NCBI RefSeq assembly: GCF_000224145.3
Contig: NC_020167.2
Coordinates: 6,640,862-6,704,861, forward strand
Origin: Ciona intestinalis
Taxonomy: Eukaryota; Chordata; Ascidiacea; Phlebobranchia; Cionidae
Reading direction: 5' to 3'
Length of the DNA: 64,000 nt
Shown here: positions 1 to 12,000 of the stretch, piece by piece
Numbering within the stretch: the first letter of the stretch is position 1
Layout of the letters: each line of letters starts with the position of its first letter
Position numbers and translations under genes: made by a program
Notes under the pieces: generated by a model
Told to the model about the DNA's origin: nothing
Databases searched by the model: none
What the model saw: the letters and a program-made list of their open reading frames with translations, nothing else

Positions 1-62
1 CTAAATGAGACGAGAAAATAGAGGTAAAAGATGTCCCATCTTCTCCCACCCTACTGTATATA
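1..62 (+). repeat. truncated copy of the 200 bp inverted-end repeat (right end)
   Basis: The window opens inside a copy of the dispersed element. It shows the typical GACGAGAAAATAGA segment and the right end TCTCCCACCCTACTGTATA. The left part lies outside the window. Confidence 0.7.
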
Positions 63-363
63 TAAAATATCATTTTTTGTACCCTGGCATAGTTTATTAA
101 AACGTAAACGCTTGCGTGCTGAATATGTAGGTTTATTTAGCTTCCGTTCGTTGCTGAAAATCGTGCCAGTTCATGAATTAGACAGACACTGTGACAAAAT
201 AGGCATTTCACGAGTAATCTGCAATAACACGTATTTAGTTGCCCAAATCGAAATTACAAAAAATAAAATTTGACTTTCTTTTGTCACGAAGGCATTCACC
301 TACTTAAAAAAGCATGATGTATGTGTGATGTGCAAACGGATGAAAGAGAATAGCCTACATAGT

Positions 364-563
364 ATAGTAGGGGTGGGAGGAGATAGGACACCTTTTCATT
401 CTATTTTCTCGTTCCATTTAGTAGTAAACAAAAACCATTTAAAGAAATATAAAATCATAGATTCACGACTTCCAGAATAGACCGTTGTAAATTATTTAAA
501 ATACGATCAGAATATTTGGATATTGTGTACTAAAGGTACTATCTTTCCCCACCTTATACTATA
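364..563 (-). repeat. 200 bp inverted-end repeat (MITE-like)
   Basis: A near full-length copy in reverse orientation. It starts with TAGTAGGGGTGGGAGGAGAT and ends with TTTCCCCACCTTATACTATA. In between lie the family landmarks: TTTTCTCGTTCC, the ACCGTTGTAAATT segment and GATCAGAATATTTGGATATT. The two ends are inverted repeats of about 25 bp beside TA-rich flanks. Confidence 0.75.
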
Positions 564-1316
564 TCGTGTTGTGTAGGGATATACTTACCATTACAATCGT
601 CAACCAATGTAAGTTATCTTTAAAACGTTGTTAAGAGTTATATATAGGGGGTTTAGGACTATATATTATAATATGCTAACTGAATTCATTCATATTTTTT
701 TATCAATTTCGTTCTCGTTTTTTTATTGGAATTTCGTTATCACCCTTATATACTCACAAAATTTCTAATTCTTAGAACGGCTCTAAAAAAGCGTTGTTAA
801 TTTAAAAAAACACGATTAGAAAATGTGGGATGTTATGTGCTTACGGTTCATCCGTCTTACCCCACAGTGCTGTGTATTTTCGTAAAAGTTTTGCCGTTGA
901 TGCCTGTAGGCCTACTTTATAAGCGACACGGAGCAGACAAACTTGTCAACCATGGAATTTAATTTTCATTCGCGTGGCAGGGCAACGGAAGACATAACTC
1001 GTGTGTTTTGTTTTCTTGAGTTTGCGTCCGCTTACGATATATATTTTACGTAATTAGCTTTGTGGGTTATGATGACTTTTCAATTCTTTTTAATATAGCT
1101 GAGAATTTGGCCAACCACAAAATGCCACTGAGTTGAAACAAATGTTGTTAGCTGTCTTGCTCAAGCACACTTGCTTAAACAATGGCAGCAAAGCCACGAG
1201 CCCTTTCCTTAGTCCAGACGTAAACGTCTAGTAGCTATTCACTATGGAATAGTCATAACATTTATACAATGGTTAATACACTACGTTGAAATGTAATTGA
1301 AAGAATCCAACATATT

Positions 1317-1535
1317 TTTCCCTTGCTTGGCAAGCCAACGACAGTCATTATAACACAGCCAATCTGTTGTATACACCCCATGCTGTCCGCTTACGAGTTA
1401 CCACGTGTGTAACGTTGTAAATGATTATATTTTATCGAGTTTTTAGTTTGGATGGTATAATTTGGACAATCCATAAGGTGCCACTAGGTCTAAGCAATTG
1501 ACGCTAAGTGTCTTGCCCAGGGAGACACAGCACGG
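1317..1535 (-). repeat. old SINE-like copy
   Basis: It resembles the reverse of the SINE body seen intact at 44270. It has the AACGACAGTCATTATAACAC block, CTTACGAGTTACCACGTGTG, and CAATTGACGCTAAGTGTCTT followed by GCCCAGGGAGACAC. It is diverged, and its ends are not clear. Confidence 0.55.
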
Positions 1536-2704
1536 CAAAAAAACTTTGCAACACAGAACTTCATGTTCGTGGTAAATGTTTTGCCCAAAATATGTTATAG
1601 GTATCTTGCAAAAAGTATAAGTGTCTTGCCCAAAGGGCACACACGCCTGGTTCTAGGTTCTAGGGTCTAGGGTCTAGGGCCTAGGCTATATCCCCCCAGG
1701 CGTTTTCCAACCGGCGATATCCCTCCCGGCTATTTTCCCGCCGGCTACTTCCCCGCCTTGACTATCCCCCCCCCGGCTACTTAAACAGTCATAGAATTTA
1801 TTCAGTCATAGCGTTTATATATTTATGGATACCCTATAACTAAACGTTCAAAATGTAATTCCCTTCGAACAGAGAGACCACTTTGACAGTCGTAAAGTCT
1901 TGGAATTTTGATTTATTCGATACAAATGAAGTTTAAATAACAATGGCGTCGATATTTATTACAAAACAATCGACCTGAAAACGTAACAATGGTGAATAAT
2001 AGCGTTGTATTATTACGTCATCGAGGCTAAAAAACAGCTGCATTTGATCATATTAGGTTGTTTGTTACGTCATACTATATACCGGTTCAATAAATCGTAT
2101 TCTGGACCCGTATATATATATATATATGAGGTATATATACGAGTTCCGCACCATTTGTTTGGTGTGCATAGCACATAAGGACGCCAAAAGTGTATTTATT
2201 TTCGCTGGCTACAATGTTCAAAGTGTTATGTATAAATTTGGCGAAGTTTATTACGCCATTCAGACTCTCGGTGTTTCGAACTCGTTTTTAGATGTTTTGT
2301 TTACCATATTTAAAACAACTAAGAAATGGTAGAGGCAAAAGTCGCTGAACCCCTGTTATCAGTTTTGCACTTCCGTTTATTCATAGAATGTTTTAGGATG
2401 TTATAAGAATTTCCGATCTCCGCTCGTGGTTCAAAATAAAGTTATTACAAGCAAGGTTCAAAATAAGGTTATTACAGTTCAACTCAACTGATTGATGCAA
2501 TGTCGGTTTGTTTGTATGACTGCTACAGTTGAGTAATTTCCGGAAACGCTGTTATTATGACAGAATAAACTACGCAAAAAATGCTATTGCGTAACTGGCG
2601 TATTGCTTACGTCGCGAAATAACAATAAATAGGCAGCTGATTTAAGTGAATCTACGTCATAGATACCCAGCTAAGTCTAAGCACTGAAAAAACGTAATTT
2701 AAAA

Positions 2705-5700
2705 ATGACATCAACAAGCAGAAGAGGAAGTCTTATTAGAGATGCAGAAAATGCTGAGAAAGAAAACGGTAAGTAATTATCACTGATAATAATTTAGAGT
2801 TAAATATGAGACTGATAATGGAATTTTAGGAGATAATTGTTTCTTGCAAAAAAGAATTCGTTGGACTTGATTTCTGTCACGTAATTTTGTCTGTCCCTAC
2901 CAAATGATTTCTGTCACGTAATTTTATCTGTCCCTATTCGTTGATTAACTTGTGCTCTTAGAAGCGACATAATTAATTATTACGATGTAAAAACGTGGTT
3001 GCACAAGCACAGCATAAAACTTATAACAAATGATCGAGTTTACTATTTGTTGTCATCACAGCTAGCTCATCTTCGAGTAAGAGCGGATTTTGGAAGAAAT
3101 GTGAAATCGTTGTAACTTCTGCTGGAAATACAATGTCACAAATCTGTGAGAAGTTAAAGGTAATTTGTTGTTTTTATCCATAGCATGCTTTAACAACTGT
3201 CGTTTTGCTGCTGGTTTCCAATGTTTTTAAATAACATGACCTTCGCTATCAGTTTCGAAGAAATAAAAAAATGTAAAATTGTATTTAGACGACAAATAAC
3301 ATCTTGTGCCGCTTTAATGTCTGTTAGTATGTTTTATAACTGTTTTAGTGTTTTTGTTCAGTATGCTTTTTGGTAGTGGTTCTATAGGCTTGTAATGTTT
3401 TAAAAGGAAACATTTTATTCTGTACTTTATTATTTATGTAGTATGGTGGGGGGGAGATAAGACATCTTTTCATTCTATTTTCTCGTCCCACACTAAAAAA
3501 AGAAAATGCAAAGATTATAAAACCTTATCCTCACAAGTCACAACTTCCGTAGACCGTTGTTCAAGACAAAATCAAGATCCCATTCCCACCCCCCACCCTG
3601 CTATATACGTAAAAACAATAAAACGTGGATAAAACAAATTTAATTCTCAACGTTTATTTTAGAACGAAGATGTAATCGTGTCTTATATCGAAACAAGAAA
3701 TGGTGGGCTATTTTTACAATATTTAGCTACTTTTGACGTCTAAACCTACGTGCAACACCTCTGTTCCTACATACGTACATACGAACGGGCAACGTATACG
3801 TTTCTACATAGGCCTACTTGCAACATACACGATATTTATGTTATAACTCGACAGTGAGCATGAGGTGTACGCTTTTAACCTAACAATCCAATATTTTTTA
3901 ATATTTTCAAGAGAATGAGACTTTTCAAAATATATTATCACGATAATCTAATTCAAAGGGACACTAATTAAAAACGTTGCCGGAAACTCGAATACAAGCT
4001 TCTTGATCACGTGTATAGGAAACGATAATGACATCACAACCGGGTTAAAACGACTGGAATCAATTGGTTGCAAGGCGACAATTGTTAACGGGACTGAAAG
4101 GACAGGTAATATTAAAAAAACACTTGATTTTGTTTTACCGTCTATCCGGATACGGTACTGTTGGGTAGGATGGGCACTATTGGCACATATAGTATTCCGT
4201 TTTCTGATCAAATTATTTGAATATTCCTTATATACTACCAAATGGTACAAAAATGAGAAATAAAACACGGGCCATCTTACCCCAATTTACTATATTTAAT
4301 GTTTCAACTGTTTCAAGCGGAGTGGTTTCCCCGTCACGTGACTGAGCTTGAATTGTGCAGAGGGACTAAGACCGATTACGAACCTGACAAAGATTCCAAT
4401 CACCCTGGGTTTAATGACCCTGTATATGTGGAAAGACGCAACTACATTTCGAACATTGCCCATTTCTACAAGCAGTAAGTTAGAATAAAGCAACTTATAG
4501 TAGTTGAAGAGATAATGTCAAGTTTACACTTACGATGTAATGTTTTATAAATGTTCTCTTTTTTTTGGGGGGGGGTATTCTACCGTCATTTATGTTTGTG
4601 TAATGTTACTAGTAGTAAGTTCGCACTCATTAGGACAAATACGAACTATTAACTAAACTTATAGTAGTTAAAAAGATATATCGCCCACGAATTTACATAC
4701 GTGGACCACGTGGTATTTAAGCGAGCATGAGATATGGTAAACAATACCCGCGTTATAACCACTTTCGGTGCATCGTAACGCGAGGAAGAAAATGCTACAT
4801 TCATTCATTCCTTTGCATTAACTCATCAGTTTCTGCTTTTACGCGTTGGTGCTGTTTGTTCGCAAAACACTAAACTTGATTTTATTACTGTTCTTATAAA
4901 GTGGGACTGACATACCTACGGTTGACTATACAAACGAGGATAGACAAACTTGGTCAGTTGTCTACAAGACATTGAAGAGACTTCACGCCACCCATGCTTG
5001 TAAAGTGTACAAAGACAACTTCCAGCGGCTGGAGAAAGAGTGCGGGTATTCCCCTAACAAGATACCGCAGTTACAAACAGTGTCAGAGTTCCTAAAAGGT
5101 AGGTTACGTCAAAAGTGACGTCCACTCTCTAAAAGAGTGCATCTTGGTTTTTTAAGGCACACAACACTTTGTTACCCAACTTTCTTCGCTGATTTAATTA
5201 ATCTGATCTTCGTTGCTGTATTCGAGGAGAAAAATAAAACAAATTTCGTTTATTTATTTTTATTTTATTAATTTATTTGTTTAATTCATTCAATATCTGC
5301 GAACAGGTTACTAATGTTCATTTTCTAATGTAGAACAAACTGGGTTCCAACTCCAACCTGCTCCCGGTATTATAACACCACGTGACTTCCTGGCAAGCTT
5401 GGCTTTCAAAGTCTTTCAATGTACGCAGTATATACGTCATCCAGCTTCGCCAATGCACTCTCCAGAACCGTACGTTATATTTGATCTCTATTATTGTATA
5501 TTGATAGGTCATTTCATTATAATTGTAAAATTTACGAATGTTTTATAAAAGTCTCTCTCCACTTAATCACTATTGACATGAATATTATACTGGCGTTTAT
5601 GTTTGTGTAACGTGACTATAGCTGTAAGTTCTCACCTATTAGAATAAATACAAACATTTAACTAATCAATTAAAAGTCACGTCTGCTTGTCTACACATTG

Positions 5701-7580
5701 CAATAACGTTTCAACTCGACTGTGGGTATGGGAGTGGCAACCATGCGACAAGTCGCTTAAGTGTATTATAAACGCTCAAATGGCAGACAATTAATTCCAT
5801 ATAGTCATGTAGCATTCCATATAGTCATGTAGCATTCCATATATTCATGTAACAAACAATTTACAAAATAAAATTCCATTAATGTTTGGTTTCAGGGATT
5901 GTTGCCACGAGCTTATAGGACACATACCGATGCTTCTAGACCCAACATTCGCACTGTATTCCCAGCAAATAGGTCTGGCCTCGCTGGGTGTAAGCGACAG
6001 CGACATTACTAAATTAGCTACGGTAAGAATTCTTACGTTATACAGTAGAGGGTTGGGGAAGACGGGACACTTTACTTAGCACATAGTTTTCAAAAAATAA
6101 CATGATCTTGTTTTAAACGATTACTCTATATGGGAGTCGTCTTGTGATTAGAGTTTTATGTTTTTTTTTAAATGTTCCTTGTTTGCTACCAAATTGAACT
6201 AGAAAATAGAATGAAAAGGTGTCCCATCTTCTCCCATCCTCTACTATAATATCATTTTTCCTTTTGATTAAAGTAACACACGTTAATAAATAGTTAACAC
6301 ACGTTAATAAATAGTTAACACACGTTAATAAACCGAAAAGACAGGATGTAGCGACAAAAAAGTTTAACAAAAACTTGGGTAAAAATATTCAAAAAGACAC
6401 AGAAATTAACATCTAAAAAAAAACAATATTAAGGTAAAAACCTCAATTAAAAATAGTATTTTTTACATTACAGTTGTACTGGTTTACTGTTGAGTTCGGA
6501 CTTTGTAAAGAGAACAATGTCTTGAAAGCGTACGGCGCTGGTCTTATGTCTTCGTACGGCGAGTTACAGGTATACTATACATTATTAATGCTGTCGTTAA
6601 TCACCGTCTGCCGTATGCATCTGTCATAATAACGAATGACGCAAGTGCAACGCACTACTATTATATTTACGTCATATTAAATATATTTTTCCAATAACCG
6701 AGTAGTATTGATATTTTAATTAAATATTACAACAGCATGCGTTGAGTGATGTTCCAATGCATTTGCCACTGCAAGCAGAGAAGACATGTTTGCAGCCATA
6801 CGAAGACTCCGTTTATCAACCAATCTATTTCGTTTCTGAAAGCTTTGATGAAGCTTTTAATCAAGTCAGGTAAAATTGAACTAGTTACGTTTTAGTTATT
6901 TTTTTAAACAAAATCATAGTATAGTACAGTGGGGTAAGTTGGAACACTTTTAGCATATAATATCCCAATATTCTGTTCGTGTTTTAAACAATTAACAACG
7001 GTCTATGGGAGTCGGAGGTTACGATTTTAATTATAATATTTTTTTGAATATTCTGTTTTAGTACCAAATGGGACGAGAATATAGAATAAAAAGGTTTCCT
7101 ATATCTTTCTCCCACGTACTATATATTTGGCCCAGAGTTTACGGGTCCGACGCTTTACCATTGCGGGCGTGTGTGTCCTAAACGACAACGTTATAAGTTT
7201 TTCAAGTGCATTTTAAAATTATATGTTTATAGATTTTCTACCATTTAACCAAATAAATCTTGATATAATCTCATTAGCTGACGTTGGGTAAAGTAAGGGT
7301 TGTATTGGATTACCATGCAGTCATATATTAATAATTAATGGATAGTCAAGGTTTAAAATTGTGATTCGTCAAGGCAGAACTAAAGTTCTTTTTAAACCTT
7401 TACTCTGAGCGCTAGATTTTTAATTTTACTGTTCCATTAGTTTAACTTTGATATATGTATATATGGTGTAAAAGTGTATTTTTTAGAGCCTTTTCACAAC
7501 ACTGCACCAAACGTGGATTTGATATTACCTACAACGAAAACGATGGTTATATCCAGACAGTTCCATACATAAATTTGTAA
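2705..7580 (+). CDS. TH: tyrosine 3-monooxygenase (tyrosine hydroxylase)
   Basis: Iron- and tetrahydrobiopterin-dependent enzyme that turns tyrosine into L-DOPA, the committed step of catecholamine synthesis; cytosolic in dopamine cells. I join eleven exons: 2705-2768, 3062-3159, 3663-3702, 3959-4105, 4318-4474, 4902-5098, 5334-5469, 5896-6022, 6474-6569, 6736-6869 and 7487-7580, giving 429 aa. The N-terminus has RRGSLIRDA (Ser9), matching the PKA site RRQSLIEDA (Ser40) of vertebrate TH. An ACT-like regulatory region lies at about residues 25-105. The catalytic domain has HELIGH (His284, His289) and Glu329 as iron ligands. Asp378 in QPYEDSVYQ sits where TH has Asp425 and phenylalanine hydroxylase has Val, so TH is preferred over PAH or TPH. 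The four residues keep constant spacing to rat TH (offset 47 for the ligands and the Asp). The protein ends at TVPYINL, about 25 residues before the usual C-terminal helix. The exon 3 border (donor at 3703) is the least certain. ATTAAA at 7633 may be its poly(A) signal. Confidence 0.93.
2871..2937 (+). repeat. short direct repeat in TH intron 1
   Basis: Two neighbouring copies of TTTCTGTCACGTAATTTT followed by GTCTGTCCCTA or ATCTGTCCCTA, about 36 bp apart. They are nearly identical, which suggests a recent local duplication. Confidence 0.8.
3439..3605 (-). repeat. 200 bp inverted-end repeat (MITE-like)
   Basis: Copy inside TH intron 2, from TAGTATGGTGGGGGGGAGAT to CACCCCCCACCCTGCTATA. It carries the CATTCTATTTTCTCGTCCCA and AGACCGTTGTTCA landmarks and is internally shortened. 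Confidence 0.7.
4158..4294 (+). repeat. decayed copy of the 200 bp inverted-end repeat
   Basis: It lies in TH intron 4 and ends only 23 bp before exon 5. The order of landmarks is kept: GGGTAGGATGGGCAC, then TACTACCAAATGG, then CATCTTACCCC and TTTACTATA. Many bases differ from the younger copies. Confidence 0.5.
5794..5853 (+). repeat. three-copy 20 bp tandem repeat
   Basis: ATTCCATATAGTCATGTAGC occurs twice and a third copy with one change (ATATTCATGTAAC) follows. It lies in TH intron 7, some 40 bp before exon 8. Confidence 0.8.
6042..6249 (+). repeat. 200 bp inverted-end repeat (MITE-like)
   Basis: Near full-length copy just after the donor of TH exon 8. It runs from ACAGTAGAGGGTTGGGGAAG to the TCTCCCATCCTCTACTATA end and has the TATGGGAGTCGTC and CTAGAAAATAGAATGAAAAG landmarks. 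Confidence 0.75.
6269..6335 (+). repeat. 24 bp tandem repeat, three copies
   Basis: AACACACGTTAATAAATAGTT is repeated with period about 24 bp directly after the MITE-like copy in TH intron 8. The third copy ends in AATAAACCG. Confidence 0.8.
6921..7124 (+). repeat. 200 bp inverted-end repeat (MITE-like)
   Basis: Copy in TH intron 10, from TAGTACAGTGGGGTAAGTTG to TCTCCCACGTACTATATA, with the ACGGTCTATGGGAGTCGGAG and TACCAAATGGGACGAGAA landmarks. Confidence 0.75.
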
Positions 7581-9025
7581 ATCTACCAAAACAAGACCGG
7601 TTATGCTTTTCTGCTGCCTTTGTAAAATGTCTATTAAATATTCAGTTTTGAAATCTATAGTAAAGTGTGTTCCCTTTCCCTGCCTTGCATTTTAATTTGA
7701 TTCGTTCTCCTTTAGTTCGTTTCATGCTTTCTAGTAATAAATTTCGCCAGCTTGCATTTGACCTAGTTTCAATACGGATTTTAAGCTTCAATAGTTTATA
7801 TAGCGGCAGACGATACAGCAAGCTATATAGGGAATTACATACAGAGAGAAAAGCGTAAATTTCCTGCAGCTGAGCTAGGCTACCAATACTTCAGTGAAGC
7901 ATAACGTAGCTCTAAATGTAAAGTTATGCTAATTTGTGGCACCAAACCAAATTTTAAGAAGTCAAACGTTATGGTTATATATCCAACAATCTATAAGTAA
8001 ATAATACAACACAATACAGCACAGTATATTTTCAACACAGTATTTTAAGTTTCTATAATATTATCCACAAAATAGGCCAAAGCCAATTTCCCGCCAAAGG
8101 AAATTTGAACGAAGCTTTTGAAAAAGGCACTTGATGCGAAACAATGGATTTTGTTCCCAGGAGCAATCAACGTCTGCGCCGCATACAGGCACAGCTGTAA
8201 CTCGTGGATTTAACTTAGTTAGCTCTCTGTACAGTCTTCTTGGTTCAGTAACGTTACAGCCAGGTTTCAGTTATGTAACGCTATAGTGAGGCTAGTTTGT
8301 AGCATTAAATACGCTCTTCGACAAGCTAAGTGCAATTTATTTTGATGTGTGCACAAGTACATTTACTTAAAGTTTAGGCTACCTTTATTTTCGCACTGGT
8401 CCTTGGTTAAGAAGTATTGATTACATTTAAAGATGGGCATAGCCTATGAACGTGTTGGTTAGATTCTCTTTATACGCTTCAGCGAATTTCCGGGGATGGT
8501 CCGACACTGTCAATGCATAAAACTAAATGCACCGGAAAGTTTAAATGCATTGTAAACATGTAAAGTTAGAAGCATTACTAACTCTAACAGTGTAGTCTAG
8601 TTCTCTAGTATTCCAGTGCCCTGCTGTGTAATGTGTGTATTAAGCATACACTAAGACCAGTGCTGGTGTTTGAGCTAACAATACCTTTAATAAAAAATGA
8701 AAAAATACTTATGAAATAAAAAAAAACTATGAGATTGATTTAGTATTAGGTCGAAGAACTTAAACTTAGTCAAAGTTAGCCATACGGCTATACACATGCG
8801 GTCAGACAACTTTAAGGAAAATTGCGTTCAGGCAGTTTGTATATATTATACTGCCTAACGATACATGCTATATAAGACAGTCTTACCGTTTATACGCTCT
8901 AGATTCTTGAAATTTGAAGGAAAACTGTGCTGTTGTCTAACGCGAGTAGTAGACAAATCGTGAGTTTACGTATACACGCTCAAAGTTCTCAGAATTTTGC
9001 AATATACTGTTCAAGCCTGTGCGCC
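7581..9025. other. TH-DHCR7 intergenic spacer
   Basis: It contains the TH 3' untranslated region and the DHCR7 promoter region; no other gene is visible. A TATATAAG box lies at 8869-8876, about 150 bp before the DHCR7 start. Just upstream of it, AGGCAGT and ACTGCCT (about 8831-8854) flank a TA-rich centre as a short hairpin. Confidence 0.5.
8869..8876 (+). promoter_or_regulatory. TATA-like box of DHCR7
   Basis: TATATAAG about 150 bp before the DHCR7 start codon, preceded by a 7 bp inverted repeat. The transcription start cannot be seen directly, so this is a candidate only. Confidence 0.35.
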
Positions 9026-12000
9026 ATGGAGAGTAATGCACAAACACGCCACCGTGTCTCGACCAATGGGAAACAAGGTACGACTTCGAATAACAACAAC
9101 ATAAAAAGTTCATCGGCAACTGGCCAATGGGGCAGAGCATGGTAGGCAGCCTATACCACGTTGGCATGTACTGGTTTAAAGTTGTGTAAATATAATTAGA
9201 ACTTATGGAGAATTGCACTAAGTATACTTATATTTTTGTTATGCATTTGTAACATTGCAAATTAATATGGTAAGATTTACAATTGAGACTACGTTTTATA
9301 TTAGCCCTGTGAAACTGACCAACCCTTTAAAAGATGCACCATACTTTATTCACGTTTCACCTTTAGCGGATAATATTAAAATATCCCGATCGTGTTTTAA
9401 ACAATCACGGCCTACTAGAGATACGGCCTGATAATTCACATTTTACGTTTGAAATTAGAAGGCCTATTGTACGTCACAAACACCATTATTTTCAATTGTT
9501 ACGTCTGTAGTAGGCCGTGAAACAATTAACAAAATCAATGGAGTTTACTATTCAAAGGGTGTCTCATCTCTTCTCACTCTTACTATATTGTTCAGGCAAA
9601 TATAGTTATTTTAAAACAGATCTGACTGTGTCCCTTTTTTAACGGTGAAAAGTTTTACAGGCGTGTGGATGTTTGGACATTCTTTGGATGTCTTTTCGTT
9701 CTGTTCGTGTGCCCAATTCTGCCGTTAACCTTTTATGCATCGTGTACCCACCACGAGTGTAGTCTGGTCGAAACAGCTTACTCTGTGTGGTCCGGATCAT
9801 TGGATTTTTCTTTACCGGCCGTTTCTGGTTTTGCCGCTCGGACATATTTTACCTGGATTGCATTTCAGGTAAATGAATGAAGGTGATTTGTTTTATTCCC
9901 GCGTGGCGGACAACGACAGCGGTTATTTTACAGATGTTCCGTTCCGTTTCGTTCACCCGGCACGTGCTGGCTACTTTTAAGTTATCACATATGTCGTATA
10001 AGATAGAAGTTATTAAAAAGCAGTTAAATATTTATTTGTTTTGGTTGGGTAAAACTGTTACATGTGCCGTATGTTTATCATCTCATTCGTCAAAACTTTA
10101 AAGTGTTTGTATAGGTTTGTTTAAGAGGTTTTCTAAAAGCTATTAAACCGAAAACACATTTCGCCCTAAGAGACCCCACAAGTCAAAATAAACAGAGTAC
10201 AATTTATCACTGAGAGTAATTGTGTCCAAATAAATTAACGAAGTATGATCTCTTGAATGATTGAACGGCACTGGTATACTCGATTGGCGGGATAATGACG
10301 AACGTTCTAAAACGTGGTTGTTCTGTTTTTACACATACGAGTTCCTACGAATGCATAACTACAGATGTTTTTGGTTGTTTTATCTCTTTCTTTGTGGCTG
10401 ACAAATTTAACTTCTGTTATGTAACCTTTACATTAAAGATTCTTCTTTCTGCATTGCCCGACATCGTACACTTGATTCTACCACGTTACGTTGGTGGTAT
10501 TCAACCTGGCGCAGTTACACCAAGTGGGAGGGTTAATAGATACAACATCAACGGTCTTCAGGTATGTACAGTTATTTCTGATTTGATTTACACAAATACA
10601 ACTGAATCAAATGTTATTACATACGTGGTAACTGGTAAGTGGGCACGAGGTATATAAGCAGAACATTCGTGTTTTAACAACGGTCGTTGCGCCGCCACAC
10701 CAAGACAATACTTTACATTCATTCATATAGTAGAGTGGGGGAAGACGGGACACCTTCAGCACATAAAATCCAGATATCCTGATTTTGTTTTAATCAATTT
10801 ACAACGGTCTATGGGAGACGTGAGGATACGGTTCTATAATTCTTTGAATGTTCTTTGTTTACTATTAAAAGAGACGAGAAAACAGAAGAAGGAGCTGTCC
10901 ATCTCCCCCTATCCTACTATATACTTATATGTTTTAATCGATGGCAAGTCGACTTATAACGACCGCCATTTTATCATAACTTGGATTTTGCATACCAATC
11001 TACCTCCGTCACTGTAACCTATAAAGGACAAAATAAAGTAGTTATAACTGTCGGAAATTAATCCGCCCTTTATCGACCCACAGGCTTGGTTAATTACACA
11101 CATACTATGGGCGGCCAATGCATTTTACTTCAAGCTTTTCTCGCCATCCATAGTCTTCAATAACATGGGTGCTTTCTTGGTGCTTTCCAACATAACTGGA
11201 TATTGTCTTGCTACGTTTTGTTACATTAAAGGTCAGTTATGCGGTAAAGCTATTACTCGATTACGAATGATAATATAAATAACCGTCATTCATTAATTTA
11301 TTTATTTGTTCATTGTCGTTTTTTAGGGGGCTTTTCTGGTGAGGTAGCAGTACAGTATATGTAACGGGTAGAACGCATGCAATGCGTATTAGCTGTTAGA
11401 ATTCTTCTGTTTCCCATAGAATTAAATGTACATGTACTTGCAAATTGCAATTGCATGGTATTAAAAAATTTTATTTTACAGGTCGGTTATTCCCCACTCA
11501 TGAGAATGATTGCAAACTAAGCGGACATTTCTTGTACGATTATTTAATGGGTGTTGAATTTAACCCAAGGATTGGGTGTTGGTTCGACTTTAAATTATTC
11601 TTTAACGGTCGGCCAGGTATGAAGAAATAATGCATGTTATGTTTGGGTGTATTAGTAATGAATGAATGGTTGTTTCTTCTGTTACGAAGGTCGGGGAAAT
11701 ATAGTACTGTGGGGTAAGTTGGGAAACCTTTAGCACATAATATTCAAATATCCTGATCGTAGTTTAAACAATTAACAACGGTCTATGGCAGTCGTGAGGA
11801 TATTTACTACCATATAAGACAAGAAAATAAAATGAAAAAAATCTTCCTCTACCATACTGTACACTAGTTAATACGACATTTTAAAAAGACGGGTCGTTAT
11901 AACACGTATTTGAATAAAACCACGTACAAAAAGGGTTTAGTATGGAAATGTCATTTTTTTCTTGATCCAGTCGGAAAAGGGTCTAAACTCCTATATCATA

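Larger units (their letters stand above)
1..2704. other. upstream intergenic region of TH
   Basis: No coding region can be supported here. It holds two copies of the GTAGGGTGGGG inverted-end repeat (at the left edge and near 364-563), an old SINE-like stretch (about 1317-1535), a GC-rich patch with GTCTAGG and CCGGCTA-type repeats (1645-1795), a short TA run (2111-2127) and several TACGTCA half-sites (2014, 2064, 2652) nearer the TH start. Short open frames at 31-273, 1443-1640 and 2126-2332 have no recognisable product. Confidence 0.6.

Noticed and set aside
2126-2332. Possible small protein upstream of TH
   Set aside because: No similarity, no splice or start context, and it starts inside a TA-rich run.
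2014-2660. TACGTCA half-sites before TH as a CRE cluster
   Set aside because: The same word occurs often elsewhere in the window (5103, 6671, 12736, 12968), so an enrichment before TH is not convincing without counting.
3703-3740. Longer TH exon 3 ending at [12 protein letters not shown]
   Set aside because: Using the donor after TTTGAC leaves no acceptor that keeps the frame; the donor at 3703 gives a continuous ACT-like sequence.
8927-9145. Longer start for DHCR7 upstream of 9026
   Set aside because: The frame is open upstream but the first ATG in good agreement with family length is at 9026; the extra residues have no similarity and the start-like codon at 8927 is not ATG.
10295-10657. 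120-residue single open frame
   Set aside because: Its middle is DHCR7 exon 3 (10439-10561); both ends are intron.
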